In this document: piece after piece, positions 1-9,883 of the stretch
How positions within the stretch are numbered: the first letter of the stretch is position 1
Layout of the letters: the number at the start of each line of letters is the position of its first letter
From: Citrobacter farmeri
GTDB taxonomy: Bacteria; Pseudomonadota; Gammaproteobacteria; Enterobacterales; Enterobacteriaceae
Assembly (NCBI RefSeq): GCF_019048065.1
Contig: NZ_CP077291.1
Location: forward strand, 248,001-312,000
DNA: 64,000 bases
Reading direction: 5' to 3'
Notes under the pieces: model-generated
What the model was told of the DNA's origin: nothing
Seen by the model: only the letters and a program-made list of their open reading frames with translations
Database searches by the model: none
Position numbers and translations under genes: made by a program

Positions 1-1908
1 ACTGGTGTACAGCGACAGACTGCTGACGGTGACTTCCGGCAAACCGTATTTGAAGCGGATCATCTCGCCCTGCTCGGTCACGCGCAGACCGCCTTTCAGG
101 CTGCCCGGCGGTTGTGAAAGCAACGCGGCATGGGCCGGCGCGCCCCCGCGACCGATAGAACCGCCGCGGCCGTGGAACAGCGTCAGCTCGATGCCCGCTT
201 TCTCACAGGTTTTGATCAACGCATCCTGCGCCTGATACTGCGCCCAGGAGGCGGCCATCACTCCGGCGTCTTTTGCCGAGTCGGAATAGCCAATCATCAC
301 CATCTGCTTGCCCTGAATCAGACCGCGATACCAGTCGATGTTCAGTAGTTGAGTCATCACATCGTCGGCGTTGTTCAGGTCGTCGAGGGTTTCAAACAGC
401 GGCGCCACCGGCATGGCGAAGCCAATTCCAGCCTCTTTCAGCAGCAGATGCACGGCCAGCACGTCAGACGGCGTTTTAGCCATTGAGATGACATAGGCGG
501 CAATCGAACCTTTTGGCGCTTCGGCAATGACTTTACAGGTGTCGAGCACTTCACGAGTGTCATTGCTCGGTTCCCAGTTACGCGGCAGCAGCGGGCGTTT
601 GGAATTCAGTTCGCGGATCAGGAAAGCCTGTTTGTCCGCTTCTGACCAGCTTTCGTAATCTCCGATACCGAGGTAGCGGGTCAGTTCACCCAGCGCTTCG
701 GTGTGGCGGGTACTTTCCTGACGGATATCAATACGCACCAGCGGAACGCCAAAACATTTCACGCGACGCAGGGTGTCGAGCAGTTCGCCGTTGGCGATAA
801 TGCCCATGCCACAGGCTTGTAGCGACCGGTAACAGGCGTACAGCGGTTCCCACAGCTGTTCGTTTTGTGTCAGCAGACCTGCCGGTTTCGGCAGCTTCTC
901 GCCTTTCAGACGCGCTTCCAGCCAGGCCTGGGTCGCCATCAGGCGTGCGCGCAGGTTTTTCATCAGATAGCGGTAAGGCTCCGATGCGCCTTCTTCACCG
1001 ACCATCGCTAACAGTTCCGGCGTGGCATCGACCATTGACAACTCAGAAACCAGAACATGAATATCTTTCAGGAACAGGTCGGTTGCTTTCCAGCGGCTCA
1101 GCAGCAGAACGTGGCGGGTGATATCCGCGGTCACATTTGGGTTGCCGTCACGGTCGCCGCCCATCCACGAGGTGAAGCGAACCGGAACGAAATCAACAGG
1201 CAACTGGTAGCCCAGATTATCTTCCAACTGCTCGTTTAGTTCGCGTAAATAGTTCGGTACGCCCTGCCACAGGCTGTTCTCAACCACCGCGAAGCCCCAT
1301 TTGGCTTCATCAACCGGGCTCGGGCGCTGCTTACGAATTTCATCGGTGTGCCAGGACTGCGCAATCAGCTGACGCAGACGGCGCATCAGCTGGTGGCGTT
1401 CGTATTCAACAATATCTTTGTTATCGAGTTGCTTCAGGCAGGCGTTGATTTCGCCCATTTTGTGGATCAGCGTGCGACGGGTAATTTCCGTCGGATGTGC
1501 AGTCAACACCAGCTCCAGGGACAAAGACTCCACCGCTTTTTTGATGATGGCGTCGTTCAGGTCCGGCTGGCTTTTCAGTTTACGCAGGGTGCGGGCAATC
1601 ACTTCCGGGTTGCTGGCGCCTTCACCTTTTGGCGAACTGCTGTGATATTGCTCGGCGGTGTTGGCCAGGTTCAGGAACTGGCTAAACGCGCGTGCGACCG
1701 GCAGCAGCTCGTCATTCGACAGATTTTGTAGCGTGGTGAGCAACTCCTGGCGATGAGCTTCATTGCCAGCGCGTGAGGATTTTGACAGCTTACGGATTGT
1801 TTCTACGCGATCAAGAATGTTCTCTCCCAGCGCATCCTTGATGGTTTCTCCCAGCACTTTGCCGAGCATACTGACATTACTACGCAACGCGGAATATTGT
1901 TCGTTCAT
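1..1908 (-). CDS. ppc: Phosphoenolpyruvate carboxylase, C-terminal part cut by window edge
   Basis: Ppc carboxylates phosphoenolpyruvate with bicarbonate to give oxaloacetate, the anaplerotic step feeding the TCA cycle; it is a cytoplasmic tetramer. The reading frame starts at an ATG at 1908 ([15 protein letters not shown]) and stays open for 636 codons to the window edge, so about 245 residues of the usual ~883 lie outside. Visible motifs are VLTAHPTE around residue 135, which carries the catalytic histidine, and [12 protein letters not shown] near residue 580, the glycine-rich phosphoenolpyruvate-binding loop. The next gene, argE, is transcribed the same way after a 233-base gap, as in E. 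coli. Family assignment is near certain; only the C-terminus is unseen. Confidence 0.98.
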   Translation of the reverse strand, partial: MNEQYSALRSNVSMLGKVLGETIKDALGENILDRVETIRKLSKSSRAGNEAHRQELLTTLQNLSNDELLPVARAFSQFLNLANTAEQYHSSSPKGEGASNPEVIARTLRKLKSQPDLNDAIIKKAVESLSLELVLTAHPTEITRRTLIHKMGEINACLKQLDNKDIVEYERHQLMRRLRQLIAQSWHTDEIRKQRPSPVDEAKWGFAVVENSLWQGVPNYLRELNEQLEDNLGYQLPVDFVPVRFTSWMGGDRDGNPNVTADITRHVLLLSRWKATDLFLKDIHVLVSELSMVDATPELLAMVGEEGASEPYRYLMKNLRARLMATQAWLEARLKGEKLPKPAGLLTQNEQLWEPLYACYRSLQACGMGIIANGELLDTLRRVKCFGVPLVRIDIRQESTRHTEALGELTRYLGIGDYESWSEADKQAFLIRELNSKRPLLPRNWEPSNDTREVLDTCKVIAEAPKGSIAAYVISMAKTPSDVLAVHLLLKEAGIGFAMPVAPLFETLDDLNNADDVMTQLLNIDWYRGLIQGKQMVMIGYSDSAKDAGVMAASWAQYQAQDALIKTCEKAGIELTLFHGRGGSIGRGGAPAHAALLSQPPGSLKGGLRVTEQGEMIRFKYGLPEVTVSSLSLYTS

Positions 1909-2141
1909 ATTAACCCAGACACCCCATCTTTAATCTATGAGTCCTGTGATCAGGACATTTGTTAATTCATCTCACTTTATAAAGCCACGTAAAAAACCAT
2001 TCGTCAATTGCGGCGAAATCGCTTCAGCAAACGAATAAATGTCGACAATTTACGAAATTTAATTCATTTTGCGGCAGATAAGTATTACTTATGAAATTGT
2101 GACAAAAGTCACCCTCCAGTGTTACCGGAGAGTGATGAAGA

Positions 2142-3293
2142 TCAGTGCCAGCAGAAGTGATGAACAACCTGGGTAATCAGTTCACGCGTCGGTTTGATGA
2201 ACCGGGTTTCCAGATATTCATCCGGTTGGTGCGCCTGATTAATCGAGCCCGGGCCCAGCACCAGCGTCGGACACAGGGTCTGAATAAATGGCGCTTCGGT
2301 GCAGTAGTTCACCACATCGGTTTTCTCGCCCAGCAGTTTCTCTACCACTTCAACCAGCTGATGGTCCGGCGGACATTCGTAGCCTGGGATCGGCGGATGG
2401 AGTTCGGAAACGGTCAAACGACCCGGCCAGCGCTCACTCACCGGCGCCAGGGCTTCTGTCAGCAGGCCATCCAGGTCGCCCAGCGTCATGCCCGGCAGCG
2501 GACGGATATCCATATGCAGTTCACAGCAGGCGCAAATTCGGTTCGACGCGTCGCCCCCGTGCAGACTGCCCAGATTCAGGGTGGGGTACGGTACGGTGAA
2601 GGCGTCGTAGTGATACCGCGATTTCAGGGTGTCGCGCAGCTGCATAATGCGACCAATCGCGTCGTGCATCAGTTCAATAGCGTTAACGCCACGCGCCGGA
2701 TCGCTGGAGTGGCCGGACTGGCCCATCACCCGCACTGCCGTTGAAATATGGCCTTTGTGAGCGCGAATCGGCTGTAGCGATGTAGGCTCACCGATGATCG
2801 CGCAATCAGGACGAATCGCCGTGTTTTCTGAGAAGTAACGCGCTCCCGCCATGCTGGTCTCTTCATCTGCCGTCGCCAGGATGTAGAGCGGTTTTTTCAG
2901 CTGTGTCACATCGACGTCGCGAAGCGCGTCGAGAATAAAAGCGAAGAAGCCCTTCATATCCGCCGTCCCCAGGCCGTAGAGCTTGTTGTCATGCTCGGTG
3001 AGGGTGAAGGGATCGCGCGTCCAGCGCCCATCGTCAAACGGTACGGTGTCGGTATGACCCGTTAGCAGTAAACCGCCCGCACCTTGTCCGGTGCTGGCCA
3101 GCAGATTAAATTTATTGCGGGTTCCCGGAACCGGTTGAATCTCAACGTTGAAACCGAGATCGCTGAACCAACCCGCCAGCAGATTGATTAAAGACTCATT
3201 GCTCTGATCCAGCGCTTCTTCGGTAGCGCTGATGGATGGCGTGGCAATCAGGGCGCGGTAAATCTCGATAAATGGCGGTAAGTTCATTTTCAT
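2142..3293 (-). CDS. argE: Acetylornithine deacetylase
   Basis: ArgE hydrolyses N-acetylornithine to ornithine and acetate in arginine biosynthesis. It belongs to the M20 metallopeptidase family. The motifs [10 protein letters not shown] (metal ligand and catalytic Asp), GTADMKG and [10 protein letters not shown] (catalytic and metal-binding Glu) are present in order, and the protein ends in HHFCWH like the E. coli enzyme. I chose the start at 3293 ([12 protein letters not shown]), giving 383 residues, the E. coli length; an upstream in-frame ATG would add three residues. It is divergent from argCBH across an 88-base control region with ARG boxes, so arginine repression through ArgR is expected. 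Confidence 0.97.
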   Translation of the reverse strand: MKMNLPPFIEIYRALIATPSISATEEALDQSNESLINLLAGWFSDLGFNVEIQPVPGTRNKFNLLASTGQGAGGLLLTGHTDTVPFDDGRWTRDPFTLTEHDNKLYGLGTADMKGFFAFILDALRDVDVTQLKKPLYILATADEETSMAGARYFSENTAIRPDCAIIGEPTSLQPIRAHKGHISTAVRVMGQSGHSSDPARGVNAIELMHDAIGRIMQLRDTLKSRYHYDAFTVPYPTLNLGSLHGGDASNRICACCELHMDIRPLPGMTLGDLDGLLTEALAPVSERWPGRLTVSELHPPIPGYECPPDHQLVEVVEKLLGEKTDVVNYCTEAPFIQTLCPTLVLGPGSINQAHQPDEYLETRFIKPTRELITQVVHHFCWH

Positions 3294-3314
3294 TGTTGAC
3301 ACACCTTAGGTCGT

Positions 3315-3356
3315 GATAGTATCAATATTCATGCAATAAATGTGCATAAAAATACA
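3315..3356. promoter_or_regulatory. Paired ARG boxes in the argE-argC divergent promoter
   Basis: The 88-base gap between the divergent argE and argCBH genes holds two AT-rich imperfect palindromes, one around atcaatattcatgca (about 3321-3335) and one around aaatgtgcataaaaata (about 3338-3354). Their spacing and sequence resemble the tandem ARG boxes that bind the hexameric ArgR-arginine repressor at this locus in E. coli. The operator role is inferred from that resemblance and the gene context. Confidence 0.75.
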
Positions 3357-3381
3357 TTAACGTTGAGCATAAAGGAACCTG

Positions 3382-4386
3382 ATGTTGAATACGCTGATTG
3401 TAGGCGCTAGCGGTTATGCGGGCGCAGAGCTTGTAAGCTACGTGAATCGCCACCCCCATATGACCATAACCGCTTTGACCGTCTCAGCGCAAAGCAATGA
3501 TGCGGGAAAGTTAATTTCTGATTTGCATCCGCAGCTTAAAGGCATCGTCGATCTGCCGTTGCAGCCGATGTCCGATATCAGCGAGTTTACCGATGGCGTG
3601 GATGTGGTTTTTTTAGCCACCGCCCACGAAGTCAGCCATGACCTGGCGCCGCAATTTCTGGCTGCCGGTTGCGTGGTCTTCGACCTTTCCGGTGCCTTCC
3701 GCGTAAACGATGCCGGGTTCTACGAAAAATATTATGGTTTCACCCATCAGCACCCCGAACTGCTTGCGCAAGCCGTTTACGGTCTGGCGGAGTGGAGCAG
3801 CGACAAACTGAAAGAGGCGAATCTGATTGCGGTGCCGGGGTGTTATCCCACGGCGGCGCAACTCTCTCTTAAGCCATTGATTGATGCCGGGTTGTTGGAT
3901 TTGGCGCAATGGCCAGTGATTAACGCGACCAGCGGTGTCAGCGGTGCGGGGCGTAAAGCAGCGCTGTCTAACAGCTTCTGCGAAGTGAGCCTGCAACCGT
4001 ATGGCGTGTTTACCCATCGTCATCAGCCGGAGATTGCCACCCATCTGGGGACCGAGGTGATTTTCACCCCGCATCTGGGTAATTTTCCGCGTGGGATTCT
4101 GGAAACGATCACCTGTCGACTGCGGCCGGGTGTGACCCATGCGCAGGTCGCTGAGGTATTGCAGCAGGCGTATGGTGATAAACCGCTGGTACGTCTGTAT
4201 GACAAAGGCGTTCCGGCGCTGAAGAATGTGGTTGGGTTGCCGTTCTGCGATATCGGTTTCGCCGTACAAGGTGAACATTTGATTGTGGTGGCTACCGAAG
4301 ATAACTTGTTGAAAGGTGCCGCCGCACAGGCAGTGCAGTGCGCCAATATCCGTTTCGGCTTTGCTGAAACGCAGTCTCTTATTTAA
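3382..4386 (+). CDS. argC: N-acetyl-gamma-glutamyl-phosphate reductase
   Basis: ArgC reduces N-acetylglutamyl-5-phosphate to the semialdehyde with NADPH, the third step of arginine biosynthesis. The 334-residue protein begins with a Rossmann dinucleotide motif ([11 protein letters not shown], residues 6-16) and has the active-site cysteine in VPGCYPTAA near residue 154, with the conserved GVSGAGR stretch after it. Length equals that of E. coli ArgC. The start has a good ribosome-binding site (aaggaacctg before ATG). It is the first gene of argCBH; argB begins 7 bases after its stop. Confidence 0.98.
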   Translation: MLNTLIVGASGYAGAELVSYVNRHPHMTITALTVSAQSNDAGKLISDLHPQLKGIVDLPLQPMSDISEFTDGVDVVFLATAHEVSHDLAPQFLAAGCVVFDLSGAFRVNDAGFYEKYYGFTHQHPELLAQAVYGLAEWSSDKLKEANLIAVPGCYPTAAQLSLKPLIDAGLLDLAQWPVINATSGVSGAGRKAALSNSFCEVSLQPYGVFTHRHQPEIATHLGTEVIFTPHLGNFPRGILETITCRLRPGVTHAQVAEVLQQAYGDKPLVRLYDKGVPALKNVVGLPFCDIGFAVQGEHLIVVATEDNLLKGAAAQAVQCANIRFGFAETQSLI

Positions 4387-4393
4387 GGGTGCA

Positions 4394-5170
4394 ATGATGA
4401 GTCCATTAATTATCAAGCTGGGTGGTGTATTACTGGATAGTGAAGAGGCGCTGGAACGTCTTTTTACCGCGCTGGTGAACTATCGTGAGTCGCATCAGCG
4501 TCCACTGGTCATTGTGCACGGCGGCGGCTGTGTCGTCGATGAACTGATGAAAGGGCTCAACCTGCCGGTGAAAAAGAAAAATGGCCTGCGCGTTACGCCT
4601 GCCGACCAGATCGACATCATCACCGGTGCGCTGGCGGGGACGGCAAACAAAACGCTGCTGGCCTGGGCGAAGAAGCATCACATTGCCTCCGTTGGTCTGT
4701 ACCTTGGCGATGGCGATAGCGTAAAAGTGACTCAGCTCGACGAAGAGCTCGGCCATGTTGGACTGGCGCAGCCGGGTTCGCCTAAGCTGATTAACACGCT
4801 GTTGGAAAATGGTTTCCTGCCGGTCGTCAGTTCGATTGGGGTGACGGAAGAAGGGCAACTGATGAACGTGAACGCGGACCAGGCGGCGACGGCGCTGGCG
4901 GCGACGCTGGGGGCGGATCTGATCCTGCTCTCCGACGTGAGCGGGATTCTCGACGGTAAAGGTCAGCGTATTGCTGAAATGACCGCCGCGAAAGCGGAGC
5001 AACTGATCGACCAGGGCATCATTACGGATGGCATGATTGTGAAGGTGAATGCCGCACTGGATGCTGCGCGCACGCTGGGGCGTCCGGTGGATATCGCCTC
5101 CTGGCGTCATGCCGAGCAACTCCCGGCGCTGTTCAACGGCACGCCGATCGGTACGCGTATTCTGGCGTAA
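4394..5170 (+). CDS. argB: Acetylglutamate kinase
   Basis: ArgB phosphorylates N-acetylglutamate, the second step of arginine biosynthesis. It is an amino-acid-kinase family protein: [10 protein letters not shown] at the N-terminus binds the ATP phosphates, [13 protein letters not shown] contributes to the substrate site, and [12 protein letters not shown] and [11 protein letters not shown] are the later nucleotide-site signatures. I chose the ATG at 4394 ([11 protein letters not shown]), giving 258 residues as in E. coli; a longer in-frame reading begins inside argC. A BIME repeat then separates argB from argH. Confidence 0.97.
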   Translation: MMSPLIIKLGGVLLDSEEALERLFTALVNYRESHQRPLVIVHGGGCVVDELMKGLNLPVKKKNGLRVTPADQIDIITGALAGTANKTLLAWAKKHHIASVGLYLGDGDSVKVTQLDEELGHVGLAQPGSPKLINTLLENGFLPVVSSIGVTEEGQLMNVNADQAATALAATLGADLILLSDVSGILDGKGQRIAEMTAAKAEQLIDQGIITDGMIVKVNAALDAARTLGRPVDIASWRHAEQLPALFNGTPIGTRILA

Positions 5171-5179
5171 TTATGTTGT

Positions 5180-5258
5180 GCCCGATGGCGGCTACGCCTT
5201 ATCGGGCCTACGAAAACACAACCTGTAGGCCGGATTAGCGCAGCGCTATCCGGCAGTG
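5180..5258. repeat. REP pair (BIME) between argB and argH
   Basis: Two facing copies of the enterobacterial REP palindrome: one around gatggcggctacgccttatc and a second around taggccggattagcgcagcg. REP pairs of this type often sit inside operons, stabilise the upstream mRNA segment and can bind DNA gyrase; that role is general knowledge, not shown here. Confidence 0.9.
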
Positions 5259-5290
5259 ACATTCAAAGAACGAATTTAAGGAAGCATGTT

Positions 5291-6664
5291 ATGGCACTTT
5301 GGGGTGGGCGTTTTACTCAGGCAGCAGATCAGCGGTTCAAACAGTTCAACGATTCGTTGCGCTTTGATTACCGTCTGGCGGAGCAGGATATTGTTGGCTC
5401 TGTCGCCTGGTCCAAAGCGTTAGTCACCGTCGGCGTGTTGACCGCTGACGAACAGCTTCAGCTCGAAGAGGCGCTGAACATTCTGCTGGAAGAGGTCCGT
5501 GCCAATCCTCAGCAGATTCTGCAAAGCGATGCCGAAGATATTCATAGCTGGGTGGAAGGCAAACTGATCGACAAAGTAGGGCAATTAGGTAAAAAGCTGC
5601 ATACCGGGCGTAGCCGTAATGACCAGGTCGCCACCGATTTGAAACTGTGGTGCAAAGAGACGGTGACCGAACTGCTTACCGCCAATCGTCAGTTGCAAAG
5701 CGCGCTGGTCGAGACGGCGGATAATAACCAGGATGCGGTGATGCCGGGATATACCCACCTGCAGCGTGCGCAGCCGGTGACGTTTGCGCACTGGTGTCTG
5801 GCCTATGTCGAAATGCTGGCGCGCGATGAAAGCCGTTTGCAGGATGCGTTGAAGCGTCTGGATGTTAGCCCATTAGGCTGTGGCGCTCTGGCAGGGACGG
5901 CGTATGAAATCGATCGTGAACAACTGGCCAGTTGGTTGGGTTTTGCCTCGGCAACGCGGAACAGTCTGGACAGCGTCTCCGATCGCGACCACGTGCTGGA
6001 ACTGCTGTCGGACGCCGCTATCGGTATGGTGCATCTGTCGCGTTTTGCCGAAGACCTGATTTTCTTTAACACGGGTGAGGCGGGCTTTGTCGAGCTTTCC
6101 GATCGTGTGACCTCCGGTTCGTCGCTGATGCCGCAGAAGAAAAACCCGGATGCGCTGGAGTTGATTCGCGGTAAATGTGGCCGTGTTCAGGGGGCATTGA
6201 CCGGCATGATGATGACGCTGAAAGGGTTGCCGCTGGCTTATAACAAAGACATGCAGGAAGACAAAGAAGGTTTGTTCGACGCGCTCGACACCTGGCTGGA
6301 CTGCCTGCATATGGCTGCGCTGGTGCTGGACGGTATTCAGGTGAAACGTCCGCGTTGTCAGGAAGCAGCGCAGCAGGGTTATGCTAACGCCACCGAACTG
6401 GCGGATTATCTGGTCGCGAAAGGCGTCCCGTTCCGTGAAGCACACCATATCGTGGGGGAAACGGTCGTGGAGGCGATTCGCCAGGGGAAACCGCTGGAAG
6501 ATCTGCCGCTGGCCGACCTACAGAAATTCAGTAGCGTCATCGGCGATGATGTCTATCCGATCCTCTCATTGCAGTCATGTCTGGACAAGCGCGCGGCGAA
6601 AGGCGGCGTGTCTCCTCAGCAGGTTGCGCAAGCGATCGGCTATGCGAAGGCGCGTCTGGCATAA
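5291..6664 (+). CDS. argH: Argininosuccinate lyase
   Basis: ArgH splits argininosuccinate into arginine and fumarate, the last step of arginine biosynthesis. The 457-residue protein starts [10 protein letters not shown] and carries the fumarase/aspartase superfamily signature [12 protein letters not shown] near residue 277, [13 protein letters not shown] near residue 105 and the catalytic-histidine region [12 protein letters not shown] near residue 155. Length matches E. coli. It is the last gene of argCBH and is followed by a strong intrinsic terminator, which sets the left boundary of the accessory pentose module. Confidence 0.98.
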   Translation: MALWGGRFTQAADQRFKQFNDSLRFDYRLAEQDIVGSVAWSKALVTVGVLTADEQLQLEEALNILLEEVRANPQQILQSDAEDIHSWVEGKLIDKVGQLGKKLHTGRSRNDQVATDLKLWCKETVTELLTANRQLQSALVETADNNQDAVMPGYTHLQRAQPVTFAHWCLAYVEMLARDESRLQDALKRLDVSPLGCGALAGTAYEIDREQLASWLGFASATRNSLDSVSDRDHVLELLSDAAIGMVHLSRFAEDLIFFNTGEAGFVELSDRVTSGSSLMPQKKNPDALELIRGKCGRVQGALTGMMMTLKGLPLAYNKDMQEDKEGLFDALDTWLDCLHMAALVLDGIQVKRPRCQEAAQQGYANATELADYLVAKGVPFREAHHIVGETVVEAIRQGKPLEDLPLADLQKFSSVIGDDVYPILSLQSCLDKRAAKGGVSPQQVAQAIGYAKARLA

Positions 6665-6683
6665 CGATTATCCGGTTTCACTC

Positions 6684-6710
6684 AGCCTGGCGCGATGCCA
6701 GGCTTTTTTA
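6684..6710 (+). terminator. Intrinsic terminator after argH
   Basis: The stem agcctgg/ccaggct with loop cgcgatg is followed by a run of six T residues, a typical rho-independent terminator 20 bases after the argH stop. Confidence 0.9.
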
Positions 6711-6727
6711 TGTCACTGCATCAGGCA

Positions 6728-7420
6728 TTACTGACCATAGTAGGCATTCGCGCCGTGCTTCCTTAAAAAGTGCTTGTCCAACAATGTTTGCTGCATCGCG
6801 GTGAGATGGGGTTGCAGTTGCAGTGTGAATAAATTCATATAGGCGATCTCTTCAAGTACAACGGCGTTATGCACGGCATTGGCAGGGTCTGTGCCCCAGG
6901 CAAAGGGTCCATGACTGTTTACCAGTACGGCAGGAATCTGGCAGGGAGAGAGCCCTCGTTGTTTAAAGGTTTCAATGATGACGCTGCCGGTGTCGTATTC
7001 GTAGCGTCCGTTGATTTCGTCATCCCGCATGGGGCGTGTACAAGGAATGGCGCCATAGAAATAATCCGCATGGGTTGTGCCCAGCGGCATTAAATCTTTT
7101 CCGGCCTGCGACCAGATGGTGGCGTGGCGGGAATGGGTATGGACGATGCCGCCAATGTCTGGAAAGGCGTGATACAGCGCCAGATGTGTGTCGGTATCAG
7201 ACGACGGTTTTTTGTTTCCTTCGACAACGTTCCCACTGTGAATATCGACGACGACCATATCATCCAGATTCATATCGTCATAGTCGACACCGGAAGGTTT
7301 AATCACCATTACCCCTTTTTCGCGATCAATTCCGCTGACATTTCCCCAGGTAAAGGTGACCAGTTGATGAGCCGGCAAAGATAAATTAGCGGCAAGCACT
7401 TTATTCTTCAGTGTATTCAT
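6728..7420 (-). CDS. L-ribulose-5-phosphate 4-epimerase (AraD/UlaF/SgbE family)
   Basis: This 230-residue class II aldolase-fold protein should interconvert L-ribulose-5-phosphate and D-xylulose-5-phosphate through a zinc-bound retro-aldol step. Visible family marks are TWGNVSGID near residue 25, [10 protein letters not shown] (two zinc-ligand histidines) near residue 94, NSHGPFAWG (third zinc histidine) near residue 170, and the C-terminal HGANAYYGQ with the conserved tyrosine. It could be araD, sgbE or ulaF by sequence, so I give no symbol. It is divergent from the regulator, transporter and kinase genes, and it would be the last step linking the module to the pentose phosphate pathway. Confidence 0.93.
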   Translation of the reverse strand: MNTLKNKVLAANLSLPAHQLVTFTWGNVSGIDREKGVMVIKPSGVDYDDMNLDDMVVVDIHSGNVVEGNKKPSSDTDTHLALYHAFPDIGGIVHTHSRHATIWSQAGKDLMPLGTTHADYFYGAIPCTRPMRDDEINGRYEYDTGSVIIETFKQRGLSPCQIPAVLVNSHGPFAWGTDPANAVHNAVVLEEIAYMNLFTLQLQPHLTAMQQTLLDKHFLRKHGANAYYGQ

Positions 7421-7860
7421 TCTTTACTCCTGAATTACCGTTTGATTTTATAAAAAACGGATGTCCTCTCGTTCTTTAATTGGCGTGGTTTCAAAGTTTT
7501 TATTTAAATTACGCCGAATAAAGAAGATGTAAAATTCAGACTGATGCTTTATACGTGCAAAACAACGAAAACGGTCAAACTCGGAACAATTCGGTCATGT
7601 TTTTACGTTTTATGCGTGCCCGCCCATGACCGAATGGTGGTTTTTCCGTGGAGGCAACAGAGAGAAATAGCGATATTTTGTGATTTATGTTGTGTTTTTT
7701 GATTGTTTGTTGCTTTTGTTGCAATTGAATTTTTGGCTTTTATCACGTTACGATGTGTGTGTTATTGCTGTAAAACGATCCTTGACACTACTCACTTTAA
7801 TTCTGGGCAAAAAGATTAATGATAAACACATGATGGAATCGGATGTCGTGGGTCAATATT
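7421..7860. promoter_or_regulatory. Divergent control region with a perfect 11-bp inverted repeat
   Basis: This 440-base AT-rich gap separates the leftward epimerase from the rightward regulator. It contains attcggtcatg at 7589-7599 and its exact reverse complement catgaccgaat at 7625-7635. A further cggtca sits at 7572, 20 bases before the copy in the left arm, so three half-sites lie on roughly the same helix face. A half-match to a CRP site (ttgtgattta) lies near 7678. I infer that the repeats are operator sites for the adjacent DeoR-type protein; nothing here proves it. Confidence 0.5.
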
Positions 7861-8670
7861 ATGTTGCAGGCAGAACGTTATAAAATGATTTGTGCGCATG
7901 TTCAGAAAATGGGTGCAGTGCGCGTTACGGAACTGTCGCAATTATTTCAGGTTTCGCAGGAAACGATTCGCAGAGATCTGACGAGGTTGGAAAAAAATAA
8001 GAAACTCACCCGCAGCTTTGGTGGTGCAGTTTCACTGGATACGCCGGATGTTACGTCTGTGACAGTTGAAGACAATGCCTGGCAAACAAATAGCGTGGAT
8101 CGGGCGGAATCTTTTCGTAAACGTACGGAAGAACATCCTGACGTTAAAGCAAAAATCGCCAAGGCAGCACTCCAGTTTATTCATCCAGGCGACTGCATTT
8201 TGATGGATAACAGCAGCACCTGCTGGTTTCTGGCCCGGCAAATCCCGGATATCGATATTACGGTCGTGACCAATTCACTCCGTATTATCCAGGCGTTAGC
8301 TTGCCGGGATAACGTTCGTATTATCGGTATTGGCGGTGAGTATTCCGAGCGTCATGATGATTTTCATGGCCCGGTTGCGGAGAGCGCCATTAGAAACTTT
8401 CAGATTAATAGTTTCTTTTTTTCCTGTCAGGGCTTGAACCTGGAAAATGGAATCCGTGATGGCAGTGAAATAAATGCCCGACTGAAACAGGTTATGTTAC
8501 AGGTTTCGGCAAAAAAAATACTCATGGTTGACTCCAGTAAGTTCGAACAGTTTGCCTTTAGTAAAATATGTATGTTGGATGAAATTGATATTATGGTTAC
8601 CAATAGTTGTTGTGATGAGCGTTACCGTAGTTTGCATCCACAGTTAAATGTTGTTGAAGTTGATAAGTAA
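7861..8670 (+). CDS. DeoR/GlpR-type transcriptional regulator of the pentose module
   Basis: A 269-residue sugar-phosphate-responsive regulator. Residues 1-57 form the DeoR winged helix-turn-helix (MLQAERYKMI, then VRVTELSQLFQVSQETIRRDL), and the rest is the DeoRC sugar-phosphate-binding domain, with GDCILMDNSST near residue 115 and MVDSSKF near residue 225. I chose the ATG at 7861 because family members usually start MLxxERxxxI; an in-frame ATG at 7843 would add six residues. It lies between the divergent epimerase and the ABC operon and probably represses both until a pentose phosphate binds. A GTTATCT/AGATAAC hairpin follows at 8683-8705. Confidence 0.9.
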   Translation: MLQAERYKMICAHVQKMGAVRVTELSQLFQVSQETIRRDLTRLEKNKKLTRSFGGAVSLDTPDVTSVTVEDNAWQTNSVDRAESFRKRTEEHPDVKAKIAKAALQFIHPGDCILMDNSSTCWFLARQIPDIDITVVTNSLRIIQALACRDNVRIIGIGGEYSERHDDFHGPVAESAIRNFQINSFFFSCQGLNLENGIRDGSEINARLKQVMLQVSAKKILMVDSSKFEQFAFSKICMLDEIDIMVTNSCCDERYRSLHPQLNVVEVDK

Positions 8671-8815
8671 TAGATGTGAATCGTTATCTGAATAATTGAG
8701 ATAACATCCCGATTATTTAGCCAATACCAGAGAAAAGTTGAAATTAATAAAAAGTCAGGCTGATATTTTTATCGGGTTTCCCTGACACATGACGCTATTT
8801 CTTAAGGAAATTACG

Positions 8816-9820
8816 ATGAAAAAATTAATCTTACCCTGCCTGATGAGTGCTGTTTTGACATCCACTGTTGCCTGGGCGGAACAACCCGCTACACCGCAAA
8901 AAGCAAACAAACCTTTTACGATGGGTGTTGTGGTTAAGGTGGGAGGCATTCCCTGGTTTAACGTAATGGAACAAGGTATTAAGGAAGAAGGAAAAGCATT
9001 AGGCGTTAATGCCTGGCAAGTGGGGCCGACGACGGCAGACCCGGCTGAACAGGTCCGCGCCATCGAAGATTTAATTGCTAAAAAAGTCGATGTGATTGGC
9101 GTAGTGCCAAATGACGCGAAAGTCCTGGAGCCTGTTCTGAAGCGCGCGCAGGAAGCGGGTATTAAGGTCATTACGCATGAGTCGCCAAACCAGGCGAATG
9201 CTGACTGGGACTTTGAATTGCTTAACACCCAGACAATGGGTGCCAACCATATGAAAGATATGGCGAAATGCATGGGTGAAGAAGGAAAGTACGCCATGTT
9301 CGTGGGAAGCCTCACAGTGCCGCTGGTGAATGACTGGGCCGATGCCGCTATCGCATATCAGAAAGAGCATTATCCGAAAATGACGCTGGTTGAAGATCGC
9401 TTTGGCGTGGCGGAATCGGTAGATGATTCGATGCGTACTGCGAATGACCTGATGTCAAAATATAAAGATCTCAAAGGGATCATGTCATTTGGTTCGCAAG
9501 GTCCGATTGGCGCAGGCCGCGCAATTGATAAGCGTAAGAAAAACGACGCGATTTGCGTATTTGGTACATTCACGCCGGGACAGGGAATTAAGTTGCTGGA
9601 AAAAGGCGCCATTGATGGCGGATATATTTCTAATCCGATGACGGCGGGCAAAGTCTTTGTTCAGGTCGCCACGGCGATGATGAACGGCGAACCGATTAAG
9701 GATGGCGTAAAACTTGGCGATATGGGGCAAATTAACGTTCAGAACAATACCATTCTGAGTGATAACCCTGAAAAACTCGATCTTGAAAATACGCAACGTT
9801 TAGTGAAGTTAGGTTTGTAA
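8816..9820 (+). CDS. Periplasmic sugar-binding protein of ABC importer
   Basis: This is the 334-residue soluble receptor of a carbohydrate ABC importer. It has a signal peptide (KK, hydrophobic stretch, cleavage after TVAWA near residue 22), followed by a type I periplasmic-binding fold of the RbsB/LsrB class: FTMGVVVKVGGIPWF, then AEQVRAIEDLIAKKVDVIGVVPND, and hinge segments later on. I chose the start at 8816 (MKKLILPCLM) because it follows an aaggaa ribosome-binding site and begins the signal peptide. The ligand cannot be read from sequence; neighbouring enzymes suggest a ketopentose such as L-xylulose. Confidence 0.92.
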   Translation: MKKLILPCLMSAVLTSTVAWAEQPATPQKANKPFTMGVVVKVGGIPWFNVMEQGIKEEGKALGVNAWQVGPTTADPAEQVRAIEDLIAKKVDVIGVVPNDAKVLEPVLKRAQEAGIKVITHESPNQANADWDFELLNTQTMGANHMKDMAKCMGEEGKYAMFVGSLTVPLVNDWADAAIAYQKEHYPKMTLVEDRFGVAESVDDSMRTANDLMSKYKDLKGIMSFGSQGPIGAGRAIDKRKKNDAICVFGTFTPGQGIKLLEKGAIDGGYISNPMTAGKVFVQVATAMMNGEPIKDGVKLGDMGQINVQNNTILSDNPEKLDLENTQRLVKLGL

Positions 9821-9883
9821 TTTTAGGTTTCATCACCGGGCCCGTCGTGGCCCGGATATCCTTTAGTCGTTCAGGAGCCGCAG

